Shown in pieces: positions 22,631 through 24,370 of a stretch of DNA of 24,370 nt. The notes beneath the pieces are model-generated. The model did not search any database, was not told the origin of the DNA, and was given only the letters and a program-made list of their open reading frames with translations. The translations under genes and the position numbers were made by a program. Position 1 is the stretch's first letter. Each line of letters starts with the position of its first letter. This DNA is from Treponema sp. (GTDB lineage Bacteria; Spirochaetota; Spirochaetia; Treponematales; Treponemataceae): the NCBI GenBank assembly GCA_016293005.1, contig JAEDFA010000027.1, positions 1 to 24,370 of the forward strand. Direction: 5' to 3'.

Positions 22631-22748
22631 ACAAGTGCAAGGGTATGAAAGAGTGCCAAAGGCAGTGCGTAAGCACCGTTCGTAAGCGGGCTCTGGAACA
22701 TCCGGCCCTGACAGGGTGCACCCTAAAAAATATTAAAGGACAAAAAAA
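22631..22748 (+). ncRNA. Structured 5' leader of ilvC, possible cis-regulatory RNA of unrecognised class
   Basis: Positions 22635-22724 contain 53 G/C of 90 (59%) in an AT-rich genome and hold no plausible reading frame. Visible elements: GCC-AAA-GGC (22655-22663); GTGC-GTAA-GCAC with a GNRA loop (22665-22676); CGTT-CGTA-AGCG (22677-22688), the last two sharing the repeat CGTAAGC; and GGG(CT)CTGGA-ACA-TCCGGCCC (22688-22708). AGGGT (22640-22644) can pair with ACCCT (22720-22724) to close the domain. GTGCA (22635-22639) can instead pair with TGCAC (22717-22721), and AGGGTGCACCCT is itself a palindrome, so alternative folds exclude each other. AAAGGA at 22735-22740 is the ribosome binding site. 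I cannot match it to the riboswitch or T-box consensus sequences I know. Confidence 0.5.
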
Positions 22749-24227
22749 ATGGGAAACAACTATTTTAATTCAATTCCATGGCGAGAAGCGCGCCTTCAGC
22801 TTGGTCACTGCCGTTCAATGGCAAAAGAAGAATTTTCTGATGGAGTAAATGCTCTTAAAGGAAAAAAGATTGTAATCGTTGGTTGTGGTGCTCAGGGATT
22901 AAATCAGGGGCTTTGTCTTCGTGATTCTGGACTTGATGTAAGTTATGCTTTAAGAGAATCTGCTATAAAAGAAAAACGCCAGTCATGGAAAAACGCAACA
23001 GAAAACGGTTTTAAAGTCGGAACTTACGATGAAATGATTCCAACTGCTGATCTTGTAGGAAACCTTACTCCAGATAAACAGCATACTCCTGTAATTTCAG
23101 AAGTAATGCAGAAGATGAAAAAAGGTTCTGCGCTTTGGTATTCTCACGGATTTAACATGATTGAAGAAGGAATGCAGATTCGCCCTGATATCACAGTTGT
23201 AATGTGTGCTCCAAAAGGACCTGGTACAGAAGTTTGGCATGAATTCCAGAGAGGTTTTGGTGTTCCTGATTTGATTGCAGTTCACCCTGTAAATGACCCT
23301 GAAGGAAAGGGTTGGGCTTATGCAAAGGCTCTTGCTGTAGGAATGGGTGGTTCAAAAGCTGGTGTTCTTGAATCAAGTTTTGTTGCAGAAGTAAAATCTG
23401 ACCTTATGGGTGAACAGACAATTCTTTGCGGTATGCTTCAGGCTGGAACAATCGTATGTTACAATAAAATGGTAAGCGAAGGCATTTCACCTGAATACGC
23501 AACAAAATTCCTTATGCACGGCTGGAATGTAATTTCAGAAGCTCTCAAATGGGGCGGAATTACAAACATGATGGACAGACTTTCAAATCCTGCAAAAATC
23601 AAGGCAAACGAACTTTCAAAAGAAATCAAAAAACTTTTGGCTCCTCTATACCAGAAACACATGGACGATATCATCAGCGGAAAATTCTCTTCTACTATGA
23701 TGGAAGACTGGAAAGCAGGTGATAAAGATTTGCTTACATGGCGTGAAGAAACTGGGGCTCTTCCGTTTGAAAAAAATGAAGAATCAAAAGAAGAAATTTC
23801 TGAACAGGAATATTTTGACAAAGGTATTCTCATGGTTGCAATGGTTAAAGCCGGATGTGAACTTGCTTTTGAAACGATGGTTGATGCTGGTATTAAAGAA
23901 GAATCTGCTTACTACGAATCGCTTCACGAAGTTCCTCTTATTGCAAACCTTATCGACAGAAAACGCCTCTACGAAATGAACCGTGTTATTTCTGATACTG
24001 CTGAATACGGCTGCTACCTTTTTGCACGAGTTGCCGCTCCTATGATGGAAAAAGACTTGATGCCGAAAGTTCACACTGATGTAATCGGAAAAGGTCTTGA
24101 TGTAAAGGATTGTGAAGTTTCAAATACAGAACTTGTTGCTGTAAATGACGAAATTCGAAATCACCCGATTGAAGTTGTCGGACGAAAACTTCGTGCATAC
24201 ATGACGGCGATGAAACCTTTGCTCTAA
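22749..24227 (+). CDS. ilvC: Ketol-acid reductoisomerase, class II
   Basis: A 492-residue NADPH-dependent, magnesium-requiring enzyme that isomerises and reduces acetolactate or acetohydroxybutyrate in valine, leucine and isoleucine synthesis. Hallmarks: SRSMAKEEF-like start region (CRSMAKEEF), GCGAQGLNQGL (about 46-56), YALRESAIKEKRQSW with the phosphate-binding Arg/Lys set, LTPDKQH, GPGTEVWHEFQRGFGVP, VAEVKSDLMGEQTILCGM with the metal-binding acidic residues, WREETG and EQEYFDKGIL. The duplicated C-terminal knotted domain makes it class II (E. coli type, about 490) and not class I (about 330-340). AAAGGA lies 8 nt before the ATG. It is a single-gene unit with its own promoter, structured leader and terminator; no other ilv gene is adjacent. 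Confidence 0.97.
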   Translation: MGNNYFNSIPWREARLQLGHCRSMAKEEFSDGVNALKGKKIVIVGCGAQGLNQGLCLRDSGLDVSYALRESAIKEKRQSWKNATENGFKVGTYDEMIPTADLVGNLTPDKQHTPVISEVMQKMKKGSALWYSHGFNMIEEGMQIRPDITVVMCAPKGPGTEVWHEFQRGFGVPDLIAVHPVNDPEGKGWAYAKALAVGMGGSKAGVLESSFVAEVKSDLMGEQTILCGMLQAGTIVCYNKMVSEGISPEYATKFLMHGWNVISEALKWGGITNMMDRLSNPAKIKANELSKEIKKLLAPLYQKHMDDIISGKFSSTMMEDWKAGDKDLLTWREETGALPFEKNEESKEEISEQEYFDKGILMVAMVKAGCELAFETMVDAGIKEESAYYESLHEVPLIANLIDRKRLYEMNRVISDTAEYGCYLFARVAAPMMEKDLMPKVHTDVIGKGLDVKDCEVSNTELVAVNDEIRNHPIEVVGRKLRAYMTAMKPLL

Positions 24228-24248
24228 TTTTATAAAAAGCGCATGTTT

Positions 24249-24290
24249 AAAAGGGACTTTCTTTTAATTTAAGAAGGTCCTTTTTGTTTT
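24249..24290 (+). terminator. Intrinsic terminator of ilvC
   Basis: The left arm AAAAGGGACTTTCTT (24249-24263) pairs with AAGAAGGTCCTTTT (24271-24284) over 14 bp with one bulged G, loop TTAATTT, followed by a T-rich tract to 24290. It starts about 20 nt after the ilvC stop. Confidence 0.85.
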
Positions 24291-24315
24291 CATGATTAAA
24301 AAGTTGTGTTATAAT
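24287..24315 (+). promoter_or_regulatory. Promoter of the gene entering at the window end
   Basis: A consensus -10 TATAAT (24310-24315) with TTTTCA (24287-24292) as a weak -35 at 17 nt. It lies between the ilvC terminator and the next ribosome binding site, giving a leader of about 25 nt. Confidence 0.55.
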
Positions 24316-24347
24316 TTTTTTTAAGATTTTTATTTTGGAGGCTCATT

Positions 24348-24370
24348 ATGTTAAAAGGAAAAGTTTGTAT
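24348..24370 (+). CDS. Start of a further gene, truncated by the window end
   Basis: Only MLKGKVC and part of the next codon are visible. The ATG is supported by GGAGG at 24337-24341 with 6-nt spacing, a consensus -10 box upstream and a terminator separating it from ilvC. The product cannot be named from seven residues. Confidence 0.6.

Noticed and set aside
22631..22730. SRP (4.5S) RNA, tRNA or T-box in the ilvC leader, on either strand
   Set aside because: Some words resemble SRP RNA (GCCAAAGGCAG), but the GGAAGGAAGCAGCC-type apical loop is missing. There is no GGTTCGANTCC tRNA arm and no T-box AGGGTGGNACCGCG.
22645..22848. A 67-codon frame in the ilvC leader as a leader peptide or small protein
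   Set aside because: Its ATG has no properly spaced ribosome binding site, it has no run of Val, Leu or Ile codons as expected for an attenuator peptide, and it runs out of frame into ilvC. The DNA is better explained by RNA structure.
1..24370. CRISPR arrays, insertion sequences, prophage, toxin-antitoxin or defence genes
   Set aside because: No regularly spaced repeats, transposase, integrase or nuclease-defence proteins were found in any reading frame examined.

Overview
The window is AT-rich (by eye about 35% GC), densely coding chromosomal DNA. It looks like a host-associated spirochaete, most likely Treponema or a close relative. Supporting signs are the GldA/GldF/GldG-like ABC operon ending in a DUF4340 protein, the carD-ispD-ispF order, a stand-alone AICAR transformylase, a DUF4080-type radical SAM protein and the strong A/T-ending codon bias. 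This assignment is inference; no rRNA or tRNA gene is present. I see no phage, insertion sequence, toxin-antitoxin, CRISPR or defence locus. No stretch longer than 300 bases lacks a gene; the largest gap is the 250-nt smr/ilvC intergenic region.

Layout. 1-6824 (+): yhbY, then an ABC exporter operon (ATPase, ABC-2 permease, GldG-like auxiliary protein, DUF4340 protein) running into pth and mazG. 6915-8090 (+): AICAR formyltransferase without the IMP cyclohydrolase domain. 8112-8957 (-): PHP-type histidinol-phosphatase-like enzyme. 9096-9905 (+): secreted, probably beta-barrel, protein of unknown function. 10101-12493 (+): argC and an NFACT (RqcH-like) protein, meeting tail to tail, 2 nt apart, a DEAD-box helicase with a DbpA-type domain (12496-14553, -). 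14742-19989 (+): carD, ispD, ispF, an FAD-dependent dehydrogenase and a B12-type radical SAM protein in one tight cluster. 20013-22498 (-): an Smr-domain protein followed by a Uup-type ABC-F ATPase. 22749-24227 (+): class II ketol-acid reductoisomerase (ilvC) with its own promoter, a GC-rich structured leader and a terminator. The window closes at the start of another gene.

Many genes concern ribosome function and translation quality control (YhbY, Pth, NFACT, DEAD-box helicase, Smr, ABC-F). The rest are housekeeping metabolism (isoprenoid precursors, arginine, branched-chain amino acids, purines, nucleotide clean-up by MazG).

The most interesting material is non-coding. First, a multi-hairpin repeat occurs twice (2147-2244 and 9945-10090), each time directly before a gene's ribosome binding site. 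Second, the ilvC leader (about 22631-22748) is 59% GC over 90 nt in an AT-rich background, has mutually exclusive pairings, and starts exactly where the promoter predicts. Third, a 15-bp inverted repeat overlaps the ilvC -35 box. Fourth, several genes (AICAR transformylase, helicase, carD, smr, the 9096 gene) have a -10 box only 6-10 nt before the start codon and no Shine-Dalgarno sequence, which implies leaderless mRNAs.
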